Assembly: GCA_021234155.1 (NCBI GenBank)
Contig: JAJEKV010000006.1
Span: 742,001-806,000 of the forward strand
DNA: 64,000 nt
Origin: Isoetes taiwanensis
Lineage: Eukaryota > Streptophyta > Lycopodiopsida > Isoetales > Isoetaceae
Direction: 5' to 3'
Numbering within the stretch: position 1 is the stretch's first letter; every line of letters starts with the position of its first letter. Position numbers and translations under genes: made by a program. This document shows positions 1 to 9,227 of the stretch, piece by piece. The notes under the pieces are model-generated. The model worked only from the letters and a program-made list of their open reading frames with translations, was not told the DNA's origin and ran no database searches.

Positions 1-1
1 G

Positions 2-304
2 CGATACATCATACCGATTCTGAGAATTCAAGCAAGCGCCTTAAATGCTCTTCAAATGGCTTCGGGAAGCGGTTGGTGTCGGTCTGTTCGAGGACTCGCG
101 ACTTGCAAAACAATACATGCCAAGCGGGTATTTGTCATGCCCAAGGACATGCGCCTCTTCTTACGCATAAAGGGATCCCGAAAGTACTATGGTCAAAATT
201 TTATGGCTGAATACAACAAGAAGAAAGACCCCCGGAAAAAGGCCGTGAAGTGCCTTTGTGTTTTTTTCATATGTATAATATTCTTTAATGTAATGGCTTT
301 ATAA
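2..304 (+). pseudogene. Histone H3-like protein, C-terminal part, cut by window edge
   Basis: The frame starting at base 2 reads through to the stop at 302-304 and matches the histone-fold end of H3. An 'ALNALQMAS' stretch corresponds to the H3 'AVMALQEAS' helix 2, followed by 'IHAKRVFVMPKDMRL..RIKG', which lines up with the H3 signature [21 protein letters not shown]. The segment between them (loop 1 and the end of helix 2) is diverged. After the H3 end there is an extra tail of about 40 residues, basic and then hydrophobic, that H3 lacks. The N-terminus lies outside the window. It is not a canonical H3: the divergence suggests a specialised or decaying copy. It is the first gene of a cluster whose next two members also follow an H3-like gene at 51.8-54.5 kb. 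The H3 match is seen directly; function is unknown. Confidence 0.72.
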
Positions 305-378
305 GCTTAATCTCTTAGTCCATTTCTTTCTTAGAAGCCTAGCCGCGTACTTTTTTTTTTTTTTTAATGTTATCGTGA

Positions 379-442
379 GGATCACACGACGACAAGCATT
401 GTGCTTTTTGTTGCACATAGTAGTCTTGGCGTCGTGTGATCC
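379..442. repeat. TCACACG palindrome, 64 bp
   Basis: A perfect 13-bp inverted repeat, GGATCACACGACG at 379-391 and its complement at 430-442, encloses a 38-bp spacer. It lies 75 bp after the H3-like stop codon. It belongs to the dispersed family of 59-69 bp palindromes in this window. Confidence 0.9.
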
Positions 443-444
443 AA

Positions 445-468
445 CCCTAACCCTAACCCTAACCCTAA
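445..468. repeat. Short (CCCTAA)4 telomere-like tract
   Basis: Four exact CCCTAA hexamers (TTAGGG on the minus strand) abut the right arm of the palindrome. Most plants use the heptamer CCCTAAA; only the last unit here is followed by an extra A. It is too short to be a telomere remnant with certainty. Confidence 0.85.
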
Positions 469-593
469 AATGTACGGACAAATCTCCCCACAGCGGCTGT
501 GTCCCCTTTCATAATCGACAAGCGGCTACTTGAGTTCGAAGTGGCCTTACCGGCTCCTAAACATCTTCTTGCTTTTCGTTAAATGCAGCCGCC

Positions 594-880
594 ATGGATT
601 GTTATGTGAAGTTCACGGAATGGTATGCATCCGCCCCTCATGACAACGAGGAAGTGCGCGCCGATGCGCGATTTATCCGTTCTATTGCAAGGAGTTGGAC
701 ATCATGGCAAGCGATGGCGAGCTTGGATGCTATCGCGAGGTTGCCTTAGCTTTCACCGGACCGCTTGGTCTCGGTGCCGACGCCCTTTGGGATGTCCACG
801 GCTCGTGGATTCCAAAACCAGCTCTAGAGGAGGCGGCTTCCCATTTGCAAACGGCGAAGATGTTTTTCAAGAATCTTTAG
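594..880 (+). pseudogene. Small 'WY' protein, frameshifted copy of the ORF at 52974
   Basis: The ATG at 594 opens a frame with 'FTEWYASAPHDNEEV', which stops at 749. The continuation 'LGCYREVALAFTGPLG' and 'WIPKPALEEAASHLQTAKMF' lies in another frame ending at 878-880. Both halves align in order with the 87-residue ORF at 52974-53237 ('FRRWYSASAHAAEADV', 'TPAYRQVLAEFQARVG', 'FVPRLSLQAALGDVPNIAK'). The copy is therefore broken by at least one frameshift near residue 35-45. No known domain is recognised. Position after an H3-like gene and a palindrome is the same in both loci. Homology is inferred from reading the two by eye. Confidence 0.6.
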
Positions 881-1027
881 CATAGCGGGCTCCTCTGGCT
901 GCGTCCTTGTACTTAAGAAGATATCTTATTTCTCTTTGGTTTGCATTTGCTAGTTATTGCATGCCGCTTTCGGCCAAACCAAGATACTTGGAAACAATGA
1001 AATCTTTAAGCCAAGGGGGGGTCAGTT

Positions 1028-2005
1028 ATGTGTGATGATGCTGACTATGACGTAGAAATGGAGATAGATCTACAAGAAGAAGAGCAAGAATGTAGGAGTT
1101 TTAGCCGGACGACCGGCCTTGGGTGAACGAGAGGAGGGAGATGATTCGAAGGTGATGAGGATGGGGATGAGGATAAAAAGAAGTTGTCTGACATAACGCC
1201 AATTTTAGTGGAAGGCAAAGAATACCTATTGCTAAGTGATATACTGAGGAACCCGTCTTTGTTACGAATGTGTGCTAGGGAAGACGATCTTATCAGTATC
1301 TTGGCCGAATGGGTAAACCTAGGCCTAGATTTTGAAGAGGATTTGGACAAAGAGATGTTTGAAGTGTCTAATTATACCGGCAATGCTATAAAGCTTAAAC
1401 AAGCCTATGAGAGAATTTTGGAGTCTCGATTTGCTCAAGAGGAGCCGAATCTACCAGCGAGAAGAAGAATTCAGCGTCTCCCTGCAAAGGCGCCAACAGG
1501 ATCTCTGGGTTTGGCGGGCCCTTGATCAATCGTGGCAGCATAAGCCTCATAGATGAGGAGAAATGTGAAGAAGATAAGCTTGAGGGTTCTTATTTGTGGG
1601 AAGTAGATGATTTTTCTTGCAGACATGCACGCGGGGGACAGGAAAGATTGAAGGACTCTACATTGTTACGATATATCTCAAGATTCGTTAATGGGGAGAT
1701 TTTTCAGCAGAACTTTCAGTCCAAAAGGTGCAGAGTTTGTCTATTACATCCGTGCATTATGCATGTTCGGGAACCATTCCCAATTGGCATCAAACACTGA
1801 AAGGGTGATAGCAATTCGGCGGGATGTTGTGCTACAATATTTTGACGACCAAGCCGGTCTGCGGGCGAGCAATATGTTAAATTTTTTAGCTGCTGGCTTG
1901 ACTCACCCAAGGTTGGAAGCTGGGGTCGATAACATGGAAGTCATTGCCTTGTTGGATCAGTGCGGCAGGGGATTGAAAGAGCATGAAATTGACGACGAAG
2001 CTTGA
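1028..2005 (+). pseudogene. Acidic YLLLSDI protein, frameshifted
   Basis: Pieces of one protein are spread over several frames: an acidic start at 1028 ('MEIDLQEEEQECRSFSRT'), then 1184-1525 beginning 'SDITPILVEGKEYLLLSDI', then 1522-1800 with 'LLRYISRFVNGEIFQQNFQS', and finally 1691-2005, whose stop is at 2003-2005. The motif aligns with 'LAPIIIDGEEYLLLSDI' in the ORF at 53271-54428, and 'LRYISRFVNGEIFQ..FSPKG' aligns with 'LRYYLPLLLDGRIAV..FSPRG' there. At least three frame changes make it a pseudogene, unless the sequence itself has errors. The family is not recognised. It is the third member of the shared H3 / WY / acidic gene order. Confidence 0.62.
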
Positions 2006-2109
2006 AAAATTGGAAGTTATATATTTTCCAACTTGTATCGGTAAAATTATTTATGTACAGATTGTCCTTCCGAAATTCCTAATAAAAATTATTTTATTTG
2101 TATTTATTC

Positions 2110-2172
2110 ACATCACGCGAAATACATCAGTCTGATTTTCTGTCATATCTAGGTTTTAAGCGTCGTGTGATA
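2110..2172. repeat. Degenerate TCACACG palindrome
   Basis: The right arm CGTCGTGTGATA (2161-2172) is well kept. The left arm (ATCACGCGAAAT, from 2112) has lost a few bases. It sits about 105 bp downstream of the acidic gene. Confidence 0.6.
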
Positions 2173-2227
2173 TTTATCTCGAAGAAATGAAATATTATTG
2201 GAAAAAAACAATTAATTTATTTATTCC

Positions 2228-2258
2228 TCACACGACGCGGAGAAGCAACTTCGTGTGA
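2228..2258. repeat. Short TCACACG palindrome just upstream of a TATA box
   Basis: TCACACGACG and CTTCGTGTGA form a compact hairpin of about 31 bp that ends 8 bp before TATAAATAG. It is a shortened relative of the 59-69 bp family. Confidence 0.7.
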
Positions 2259-2265
2259 CTCATGT

Positions 2266-2274
2266 TATAAATAG
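2266..2274 (+). promoter_or_regulatory. TATA box of coiled-coil gene 1
   Basis: TATAAATAG followed by AAGACC lies 86 bp before the ATG at 2360. The same 15-bp block, TATAAATAGAAGACC, precedes coiled-coil gene 2. Confidence 0.65.
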
Positions 2275-2359
2275 AAGACCGATGTCCACTCGACCTCCGA
2301 CGCCTTCATATACGCTCATCTTCTACTTTCGGCTTTAAGCCTTCCACCTTCTACGCTCG

Positions 2360-2719
2360 ATGGCATCATCATCTTCCTCTAGCAAGCGACCACGCCAAGA
2401 TAGCACTCGAAAAGGGAGCTGCTGTGGACATCACCCTTGCGGTGGTGATGAAGAGATTCAAGGAGATCCATGATGAAAACAACCGATCTCGGCCGCCGAG
2501 AATATGGAGGCGGTCGACGGTTAGCCTTCCGCGAGGGAGGCTGCTGACTGGCCGAGACATTGAGCTCAGCGGAAACATTCGCCATGTACCAAGAGGCGAG
2601 CGAAACGAAGGCGGTTGAAACCGCTCCGCGATATTTCGTGAGCCTTAGAAGATATGGAGAAGAAGCTCAGAGCTACGGAGGATGAGAACGCCAGCCTTAC
2701 GGCCAGTGCGGAGACATGA
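2360..2719 (+). pseudogene. Coiled-coil gene 1 (MASSSSS family), broken
   Basis: It starts MASSSSSSKRPRQDS and then changes frame. The second frame holds 'VDITLAVVMKRFKEIHDEN', and the 3' part reads 'ALEDMEKKLRATEDENASL' before a TGA at 2717-2719. These pieces match coiled-coil gene 2 and resemble the intact gene at 4240. It is a frameshifted member of a four-gene tandem array. Predicted product: a small, charged, alpha-helical protein with a serine-rich start. No enzymatic motif is visible. Confidence 0.6.
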
Positions 2720-2848
2720 AAATCAGCTAGAGGATCATGAAGATCCCTAGCCGTTGTATCTATCTATTTTTTGCTTCAAAGAAAAGTTTTCTCTATTTTT
2801 TGCTTCTATCTATCCTCTTGTTCCAATGTATGTTCTGTTTTATTAAAA

Positions 2849-2916
2849 GATCACACGACGCGAAATGCCTTGCTTGCAATTAGGTAGCAATCAATGGATT
2901 TCGCGTCGTGTGATCT
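2849..2916. repeat. TCACACG palindrome, 68 bp, perfect arms
   Basis: Perfect 19-bp arms: AGATCACACGACGCGAAAT at 2849-2867 and its exact complement at 2898-2916. It lies 130 bp after coiled-coil gene 1. It is the best-preserved family member. Confidence 0.95.
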
Positions 2917-3028
2917 CCATCTCATTCTATTTTGCTTCAATGAGAAGTTCTATGTTTAGTTATGTATCGGTAAAATTACTTATGTATAGATTGTATCAGA
3001 AATTATCAATAAAAATTATCACACGAGC

Positions 3029-3056
3029 TTTCTCACGGAAGAAAAGGCGTGAGAAA
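3029..3056. repeat. Small hairpin
   Basis: TTTCTCACG and CGTGAGAAA are perfect 9-bp arms around a 10-bp loop, in the intergenic space between coiled-coil genes 1 and 2. Confidence 0.7.
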
Positions 3057-3076
3057 AAATAACGGTCCTTTTTCCT

Positions 3077-3135
3077 CACACGGCGAGAAGTAACGGTCCA
3101 TTTTCACGACCGGCGGCATCCTTGGCGTCGTGTGA
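3077..3135. repeat. TCACACG palindrome, 59 bp
   Basis: TCACACGGCG at the left and CGTCGTGTGA at the right end, 24 bp upstream of the TATA box at 3160. The arms differ by one or two bases. Confidence 0.75.
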
Positions 3136-3159
3136 CTCAAGCTACTACGAAATCCTGTT

Positions 3160-3168
3160 TATAAATAG
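3160..3168 (+). promoter_or_regulatory. TATA box of coiled-coil gene 2
   Basis: TATAAATAG followed by AAGACC, 78 bp before the ATG at 3247, as in gene 1. Confidence 0.65.
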
Positions 3169-3246
3169 AAGACCTTCTATCTTGCCTTCGACCTCGATCC
3201 TCTTCCGCCTTACGCTCATCTTCTCCGCCTTCCGCCTTACGCTCCG

Positions 3247-3598
3247 ATGGCATCTTCATCCTCCTCCAAAAGCGGACCGCCCGAGAGCTGCAGCGGACAT
3301 CACCCCCTTGCGGTGGTGATGAAGAGATTCAAGGAGGTTCACGACGAAAATAGCCGCCTCGTCGCGTAGAAGATCGAGGCGGTCGGCAGTTAGAATTCAC
3401 GAGGGGCTGCTTGCATGGCGAGACCTTGAGCTCGCGGCAACATTAACCAATGTACCGAGAGGCCAATAGCCCGTAGGGTCGAGGCAGTTTTAAGCGCACA
3501 CAATATTTGGCGTTAGAAGATATGGAGAAGAAGCTTGAGCTGCGGAGGATGAGAACGCAGCTTTTACGGCTTGACTCTGGGATCATGAAGATCCCTAG
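3247..3598 (+). pseudogene. Coiled-coil gene 2 (MASSSSS family), broken
   Basis: The first frame gives MASSSSSKSGPP, then 'HPLAVVMKRFKEVHDENSR', ending at a TAG (3367-3369) after 40 residues. Downstream, 'ALEDMEKKLELRRM' still matches gene 1. Gene 1 and gene 2, together with their promoters and 3' palindromes, are near-copies spaced about 890 bp apart, so this is a tandem duplication. Reading frame loss makes a working protein unlikely. Confidence 0.6.
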
Positions 3599-3681
3599 CC
3601 ATTGTATATATATTTTTTGTTTCAAAGAAAAGTTTTCTCTATTTCTTGCTTCTATCTGTTCTCTTGTTTTGTTTTATTAAA

Positions 3682-3750
3682 AGATCACACGACGCGAAAT
3701 GCCATGCTTGCAATTAGGTAGCAATCAATGGATTTCGCGTCGTATGATCT
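3682..3750. repeat. TCACACG palindrome, 69 bp
   Basis: AGATCACACGACGCGAAAT at 3682-3700 pairs with 3732-3750, with one mismatch (GTATGA instead of GTGTGA). Its spacer is nearly identical to that of 2849-2916, so the two descend from the same gene-unit duplication. Confidence 0.93.
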
Positions 3751-4141
3751 CCACAACGACCTCGTTGTATATATAAATTCCTAATTTATTAATGGAAAAC
3801 TATATGTAACATAAATATCTAGCTAGATTATGTGATAACTTGCAGGTAAATGCGAATTAGTCATATCTAGGATTGGCATGTGGATGACAACGTCTATTCA
3901 CATACGTGGCATGTGGATGACAACGTCATGCCAAGGACGTGGCATGCGCTGCCACAATAACACTGTCTTTTGTACGGCCTGCATACAGTACGGCTAGGAT
4001 ATGACGGCTAGGATATGACGGATCCCATGATGCGAATATAGGGTACCGTTGCCTAATTGCATGCTATAATTTCGCCTCGTAGGATTATTACACAACTTTA
4101 TCGGTACTCGCAACCGTAGATTCCAATGTATCTCTAGTTTG

Positions 4142-4150
4142 TATATAAAA
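4142..4150 (+). promoter_or_regulatory. TATA box of coiled-coil gene 3
   Basis: TATATAAAA lies 90 bp before the ATG at 4240, the same spacing as in genes 1 and 2. The leader between them is pyrimidine-rich. Confidence 0.6.
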
Positions 4151-4239
4151 CGTCGGAGGCCTTTGTCTTCTCCTATCCGCCATCTCCTGTTCTACCACAT
4201 CCGCCCTCAGCCATCTCTCCTGTTCTCCCATCACTTTCA

Positions 4240-4656
4240 ATGGCCTCCAGCTCCAGTTCCATCCCTGCCGAGATCTTGTCTCAAGTTCTGGTGAAGGAAA
4301 TTAAGAACATTCGTGCTGAAGCGGAGGAACGGATCCGCCTTCTAAAAGAAAAGAATGATGAAGACATCGCCAAGCTGGTTGCGGCAGAGGACAAGGCCGC
4401 CTTCTATAAGGAGGTGATTTTAGTGCGCAACAATCAACGGGCTGCCTTAGACCGCGAATTGCGCGCCACGAGATATAACCTCCAAGAGAGGCTTAGGGCC
4501 GCAATCGAAGCGGGAGAGGCTGCCCGAGCTCAACTCGATGAGCGGGAAGATAAGGTTGCGGAATATGAGAACGTGGTTGCGGGGCAGGCAATCATGTTGG
4601 AGGAGCAGAAAAAAATTATCACTGCCCTCCAGGAAGAGCTTGCCCGGCGATCATAG
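4240..4656 (+). CDS. Small coiled-coil protein, intact member of the MASSSSS array
   Basis: An uninterrupted 138-residue frame. A serine-rich start (MASSSSSIPAEIL) is followed by almost continuous helix rich in E, K, R, A and L ('QVLVKEIKNIRAEAEERIRL', 'IMLEEQKKIITALQEELARR'), typical of a coiled coil running from about residue 12 to the end. There is no signal peptide, membrane segment or enzyme motif. The ATG is chosen because the TATA box is 90 bp upstream and because the relatives at 2360, 3247 and 5099 start with the same MAS sequence. It is the only one of the four with an open frame. Function is unknown; self-association is an inference from the coiled coil. Confidence 0.65.
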   Translation: MASSSSSIPAEILSQVLVKEIKNIRAEAEERIRLLKEKNDEDIAKLVAAEDKAAFYKEVILVRNNQRAALDRELRATRYNLQERLRAAIEAGEAARAQLDEREDKVAEYENVVAGQAIMLEEQKKIITALQEELARRS

Positions 4657-4805
4657 GCATCGGGCTCCTCCTAGAGGGGCCCGTTTTTTTTTTTAATGTT
4701 TGTAATTATTTTATTTCTCAATGGGAAAAGTTTTTGATAAATGTGCCGAATATTACGTTTCCTATTTTTAATTTTCAATATCCGTGGGTAGAGAATGACA
4801 AGACG

Positions 4806-4871
4806 GATCCTGGGAGGCGAAACCCTTCATAGGGTTTTAAAGCTCGTGTGAAGATTTCGCGTGGTGTGATA
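4806..4871. repeat. Half-eroded TCACACG palindrome
   Basis: The right arm ATTTCGCGTGGTGTGATA at 4854-4871 is clear. The left arm (near GGATCC..GGCGAAAC, 4805-4823) is strongly diverged. It lies about 150 bp after coiled-coil gene 3. Confidence 0.6.
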
Positions 4872-5005
4872 CAGTGTAGTTAGAATAGTTATTAATGTGT
4901 TCCAGCGGACAGTACCATTAATGTGTTCTAGCGGACAACCGAAAGCGAATCCGCCGACACGTCGCGGCGTACCGACCGTATTTAATATGTTCAAGCGCTA
5001 ATATG

Positions 5006-5013
5006 TATAAATT
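5006..5013 (+). promoter_or_regulatory. TATA box of coiled-coil gene 4
   Basis: TATAAATT lies 93 bp upstream of the ATG at 5099, again the same spacing as in the other array members. Confidence 0.55.
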
Positions 5014-5098
5014 GAGGTCCTTGCATTGTGCTCCTTCCGCCGGTTAGAGTCTTTGCTCCTCACTTCTATAATCTTAACGTCCCTCCCATTTGTCATCT

Positions 5099-5605
5099 AT
5101 GGCCTCCACATCCTCAACCGCTGATAAGGGAAAACGCAAGAGGATAGAACTCCCTTCTGACATAGTGTTGGGTGTTCTAATGAAGAGGTTGAAGGAGCAA
5201 GATGATCTTCTAAAGGAAAAGCGTCTGGCCGATTACAATTCAACGTAAAGAAGAAGAGAATGAATTCAACCTTCTCATGCTTCGTAGCGGAGAGGCAAAT
5301 CAAAGCGGTTGAATAGAAGGTCGACGGGATGGCATGCCCCAACAACCGCTGACCGAGGTGGTTATGGCGGCAACGAGGTTGCTAATTCAGCGTAAGAACA
5401 CGTTGTGCTATTGGGACGAGGGGCGGGACATGTACAAAGAGATGGTGGACAGATTGGAGGAACGTTTGGATAGGGTGATTGCTCGCTTGAGGAGAAAGAG
5501 ATGAAGGCGAAGGCGAGGGCCGGAGCTGATGATGATGATGAAGATAATGAAGAAGAGCTCGCCTTTGGAGCAACAATGAGTCGTTGTATTTTGTTTTCAA
5601 TGTAA
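5099..5605 (+). pseudogene. Coiled-coil gene 4 (MAS family), broken
   Basis: The first frame begins MASTSSTADKGKRKRIELPS and continues 'DIVLGVLMKRLKEQDDLL', stopping at 5246-5248. Later frames carry 'CYWDEGRDMYKEMVDRLEER' and an acidic tail 'DDDDEDNEEELAFGATM'. The total would be about 160 residues, so at least two frameshifts separate the pieces. The N-terminal basic patch GKRKR could act as a nuclear signal. It is more distantly related to genes 1 and 2 than they are to each other. Two palindromes follow it. Confidence 0.55.
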
Positions 5606-5659
5606 CATCTTTCACAACTTTAATCAAAAGTAACCTTTTTTATTATTATCTTGTAAAGC

Positions 5660-5726
5660 TTCACACGACGAAGCCACATAAATGCAAGCAATAGCGAACT
5701 CCACCGTTGTTGGCGCCGTATGATCT
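5660..5726. repeat. TCACACG palindrome, 67 bp, imperfect
   Basis: Left arm TTCACACGACG, right arm ending GCGCCGTATGATCT. It is about 55 bp after the end of coiled-coil gene 4. Confidence 0.75.
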
Positions 5727-5732
5727 AAATAA

Positions 5733-5795
5733 GATCACACGCCGAAGCTTCTGGTTGTGCAAACAAGGTTGGAGGCAAGTACCGGCGTCGTGTGA
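5733..5795. repeat. TCACACG palindrome, 63 bp
   Basis: GATCACACGCCG at the left, CGGCGTCGTGTGAAC at the right. It is the second of a pair separated by only 6 bp from the one at 5660. Paired palindromes also occur inside the retrotransposon at 52.4-52.7 kb. Confidence 0.8.
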
Positions 5796-6351
5796 ACATG
5801 CTACACATTACAAGTATACTTTACCGATTGTCTCTTAGATCTCCTTTGTTGCGATGCTAGTGGGGCCCTAGAATTTTGCCAAGCAACTTTCCGTTTTCTC
5901 TTCAACATTATGCCAATGGTGTTTACGACTTACGGGGTTGCTCCTTAAAAGCGACCTTCTTGTAAATATTTAGCCATCGCCCTTCTATAAAACCACCTGT
6001 CATCTGTATTAGAGGGTTGGTTCCCACATTTCCACCCCTCTTTGAGTGTTATGATGAAAGGCTATTTTAGCTTGTTTATCGACTTCTCCATGCCTTGTGC
6101 ACTCCACCTTTGCTAGGCTTCCATACTTCCTAAAAATCAAGGTGCATGAGCCCAAAAGATGTGCAAGTAGTGCGTGACTTCACTCTCTCCCCATGCGTCT
6201 ATGAAAGCTTTAATAAATTTGTTATTCTCTTGCCACGAACATTTTCTGCATCTTCTCTTGTGAGGTCCATTCTACGAATGTATCGGAATAATTCGGACAA
6301 TGCATCCCATTTTTTTTCCTCAATGCGAAGCGAGGCGCCATGCATGCGGTC

Positions 6352-8330
6352 CTACTCCGCATCAACCAGCAATTTTCCAAATTCATAGACCTTTTCTCCC
6401 ATCTGGTTTCCGTTCAGCGCCTCTCTATGATTCTTTATGAAGCGTCGAGCTTTCACCCCTCCAATTGACACCTTACGAGGCATACTTGTTCTTCCTGCCC
6501 GTTTCTCATCGAGCTCTAATCTTACATTGCCACCATGCAAACACGCTACGATAGAACATGTTCAACTCTCGAATTCCTTCCTCTCTTCTCTTCTTGTGCG
6601 AAATGTTCCACACGAATCTGCAGCTCAAAAATATCATCTTGTCGATGATTCTCACAAAGCCGTGCAAAGTGCGGATATGAACCCTCTCTAATGGAATGGG
6701 GAAAATGCCATGGAACTTGGAATCTTCTTCTCCTCTATTAGGAGCATTTGCTTGGTTAAGGGACAAGGTTGAAGCAGGTCTTCCCATTACTTGACTTCCT
6801 TGCATGATTGCGGTCTGCAGACAACTTTTGCATGTTCCTTGTCCTCCTCCACTTATGTTGTACATTGCTTTCTCGTTTTTAAATGGGGCGCCAAGTGAAA
6901 AATTACTTTGTAAGATCCATAGTGATCTACTTGCAATTTTCCCCTCCCTCGAATATAGATATTAGACTCGGGATGTCGGTTTGATTGAACACCCATTTCA
7001 ATACCTCGTGGGTTTCTTTACGAACTTTAAAGAGACCTAACCACCGGGTGTCATCTTTGATTGACATGAGAACCATTTTTCGCACGCTTCTTCTCCTCGT
7101 AAAGTCACCTCTACATCTTTTTATTATTCTTGTTGCTCTTTGATTTAGCATGTGCAATTGCATTCTCAATTGCTCTATTCATGATGACAACGGATACCCT
7201 CTCATACTTCTCAAACTTGGTGGGTTCCATTTCATCCAATTTTATGCAAACTTCAATCTCACCATTAGTTTTACGCATTTGTTAAGTCATAATATTTGAC
7301 AAGGAATTGTAAGAGAGTAATCAGGTCAACCCAAAGATTATTGCGTTCATTCATTCCAACTATATCACAACAATCCTTGCCATTCTTATCTTTTATGGCT
7401 ATGGCAGGACTAGCACATTCAACGTGGTGCATCTCTCCTAATATGGCATACACCATCTTTGTCCTAGTAACCCTTGTATTCTCGACAATTTGTGGACGTG
7501 GAGCGAATACTTTCTTTGTGCCCATTCTTTTCAACGCTTCGTGGAATGGCTTGAATAGAAACGGTAACCAAGCCCCATCGATGCCTACATCATCACAAGC
7601 GATTGTACATCCGCCGCTTCCAACTTCTTGTAGATCTCTCCTAGTACCATTTCCAATACCATTTTCTTGAGAGAAGAGTTGTAGGGCTGACAAATCATGT
7701 CCACTATCTCCCTGTTTGTCGCTAGGTTCTTCACTACGTAACCAAGATTGCTTCTAGTTTCCCCGGATCTTAATTGGCCTTTGCTAGTGTTGTAAGCGGA
7801 CCACCTAGCGCCCGAATGCACCTGATCAAACTTCGGTTCCTCTATCGATTCGATAGTGCTTCTTTCTTTTCGCCAAGCCAAGGGGTGTTTTCTTCAAATT
7901 CTTTAACCTACATTGAAGCCGAAAGTTTGCTCTTTCGAGCTCTTGGATCTTTTCTTGCAGCTGCCCTATCATCAATTTGGACTTGTCCGCCATTATCTCA
8001 AAAGTTTCCCTCCCCAAGCCGTCATTCCTTTCCTTCATCACGGTGGAGTCATGAAGCGAGAGAAAAAGAGCTGCTAGTTTAAGTTATAATTCTCTTGTGA
8101 CAATCGGGCGGCTCATCTCAAGGAAGCTGTATTCGATTCGAATGCCTTCATCCTCTCTCAATCTCTCACAATATCCCAAGAGGCCGAGTTACCGTCACCA
8201 CAAAATCGGACTAAACTTGAAGCGTCCGAAATGGCGGTTTCTTGCCACTCAATGGATCAATGGATATAAAGCGCCATCCGCCCCCGGATGTCGATACTTT
8301 TTGAGCCTGCAAGGCGCAACATGTCGAGGT
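6352..8330 (-). pseudogene. Decayed minus-strand gene(s) of unknown family
   Basis: On the minus strand several adjoining fragments read like one or two conserved proteins. From 5' (high coordinates) they are: 'LGYCERLREDEGIRIEYSFL' near 8110-8190; a coiled-coil piece 'SKLMIGQLQEKIQELERANF' (7826-8041); 'NREIVDMICQPYNSSLKKMV' (7585-7881); a 140-residue frame at 7271-7693 with 'VYAILGEMHHVECASPAIAI'; 'SIKDDTRWLGLFKVRKETHE' (6927-7169); 'QGTCKSCLQTAIMQGSQVMG' and 'FPIPLERVHIRTLHGFVRII' (6506-6865); and 'MPRKVSIGGVKARRFIKNHR' (6352-6540). The fragments follow in order but in different frames, so the gene is broken. I do not recognise the family. The opposite strand has no comparable signal. Confidence 0.5.
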
Positions 8331-8404
8331 CTAAGTTCTTATTTTTAGACCTCCTTTTTGCGATTGAAGGCTGGAGCATATTCGTGAGTCGGTTGGATCC
8401 TTAT

Positions 8405-9113
8405 CCACACATCATTTGGAGCTTCCATACCGCGTGGATCGCCGCGGTAGCGAAATGAAGGTGTACAATTTGTATGCCCAAAGCACAATTAAGCCGTGTG
8501 AGCGAGCGTCCGCATTACTAACCTCGTTTTTGAAATTTGCAACGTGCAAATCGAAAAGTCCATTCTCCTACAATCCATGCTTTTATACATAAGCAAATTC
8601 AAAATTCGAATTGTAGGGGGACGGGAAGCCTGTATTGGGATGAAGTAAAGATCCCGGTTACGAACTTTTAAGGCGCAATCGCAGCGCCTCGAAACGAAAG
8701 TCTGATACAAAGCTTCAACCTACACATTCAAATTTTGAAATGTAGAAGGCGGGAAGCTTGTATGGCCATGGCCTCTAAATGAAAATAGCGCAAGACAAGA
8801 ATCGGTGATGCGCATGCTTGGTATCTGACAAACCAAGAGACACCGTCATGAGTTGCCGGTATGCTATAATGCAAGTGGCTTTTTAGAAGTGCCACATGTT
8901 GCATCAATCTGTCTGACAACCAACAGAATTAAATACATATGGCGCCATAAATGTGCGATCCCCCTTATTCCGGGAGAATATTCCAAGCAAATCTGACGGG
9001 AAAAAAGGAGCGGAAATATGACGTGGAATGGCTGATAGGAGGCCATTTTGAGACCCCAAATCCCCAAGGAGCGGAAATATGACGTGGAATGGCTGATAGG
9101 AGGCCATTTTAGT
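8405..9113. repeat. Dispersed repeat, copy 1 (partner at 14518-15140)
   Basis: This block matches 14518-15140 in the same orientation over most of its length, with indels. Shared landmarks are a palindrome at the left end, 'CCTCGTTTTTGAAATTTGC', 'CTACAATCCATGCTTTTATA', 'CATATGGCGCCAT' and 'GACGTGGAATGGCTGATAGG'. Inside it, 9006-9050 and 9068-9111 are a tandem repeat of about 44 bp (AGCGGAAATATGACGTGGAA...). No coding content is apparent. Confidence 0.75.
8437..8502. repeat. Degenerate TCACACG palindrome in repeat copy 1
   Basis: Left GGATCGCCGCGGTAGCGAAAT, right ending AGCCGTGTGAGC. It is the counterpart of the clearer copy at 14530-14596. Confidence 0.55.
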
Positions 9114-9227
9114 TCATAAAACATAATATAACTTGGAATGATACATATTTTTTATGCAAATGGGAGACTATTGATGAGGGACTTGGTGTTATCTTATATT
9201 ATAATGTTATTGTGTAAGTGTTGGACC

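Noticed and set aside
299-481. Minus-strand frame with an RVRVRV tract
   Set aside because: Translation of the CCCTAA repeat.
379-5795. CRISPR-like array from regularly spaced short repeats
   Set aside because: The repeats are inverted pairs at irregular spacing in plant nuclear DNA; no direct-repeat/spacer pattern.
2-8400. Whole cluster as an endogenous giant-virus insertion (histone, compact genes, hairpins at gene ends)
   Set aside because: Attractive by analogy with hairpin-terminated transcripts and viral histones, but no viral hallmark gene (capsid, DNA polymerase, packaging ATPase) is visible, so it is not claimed.
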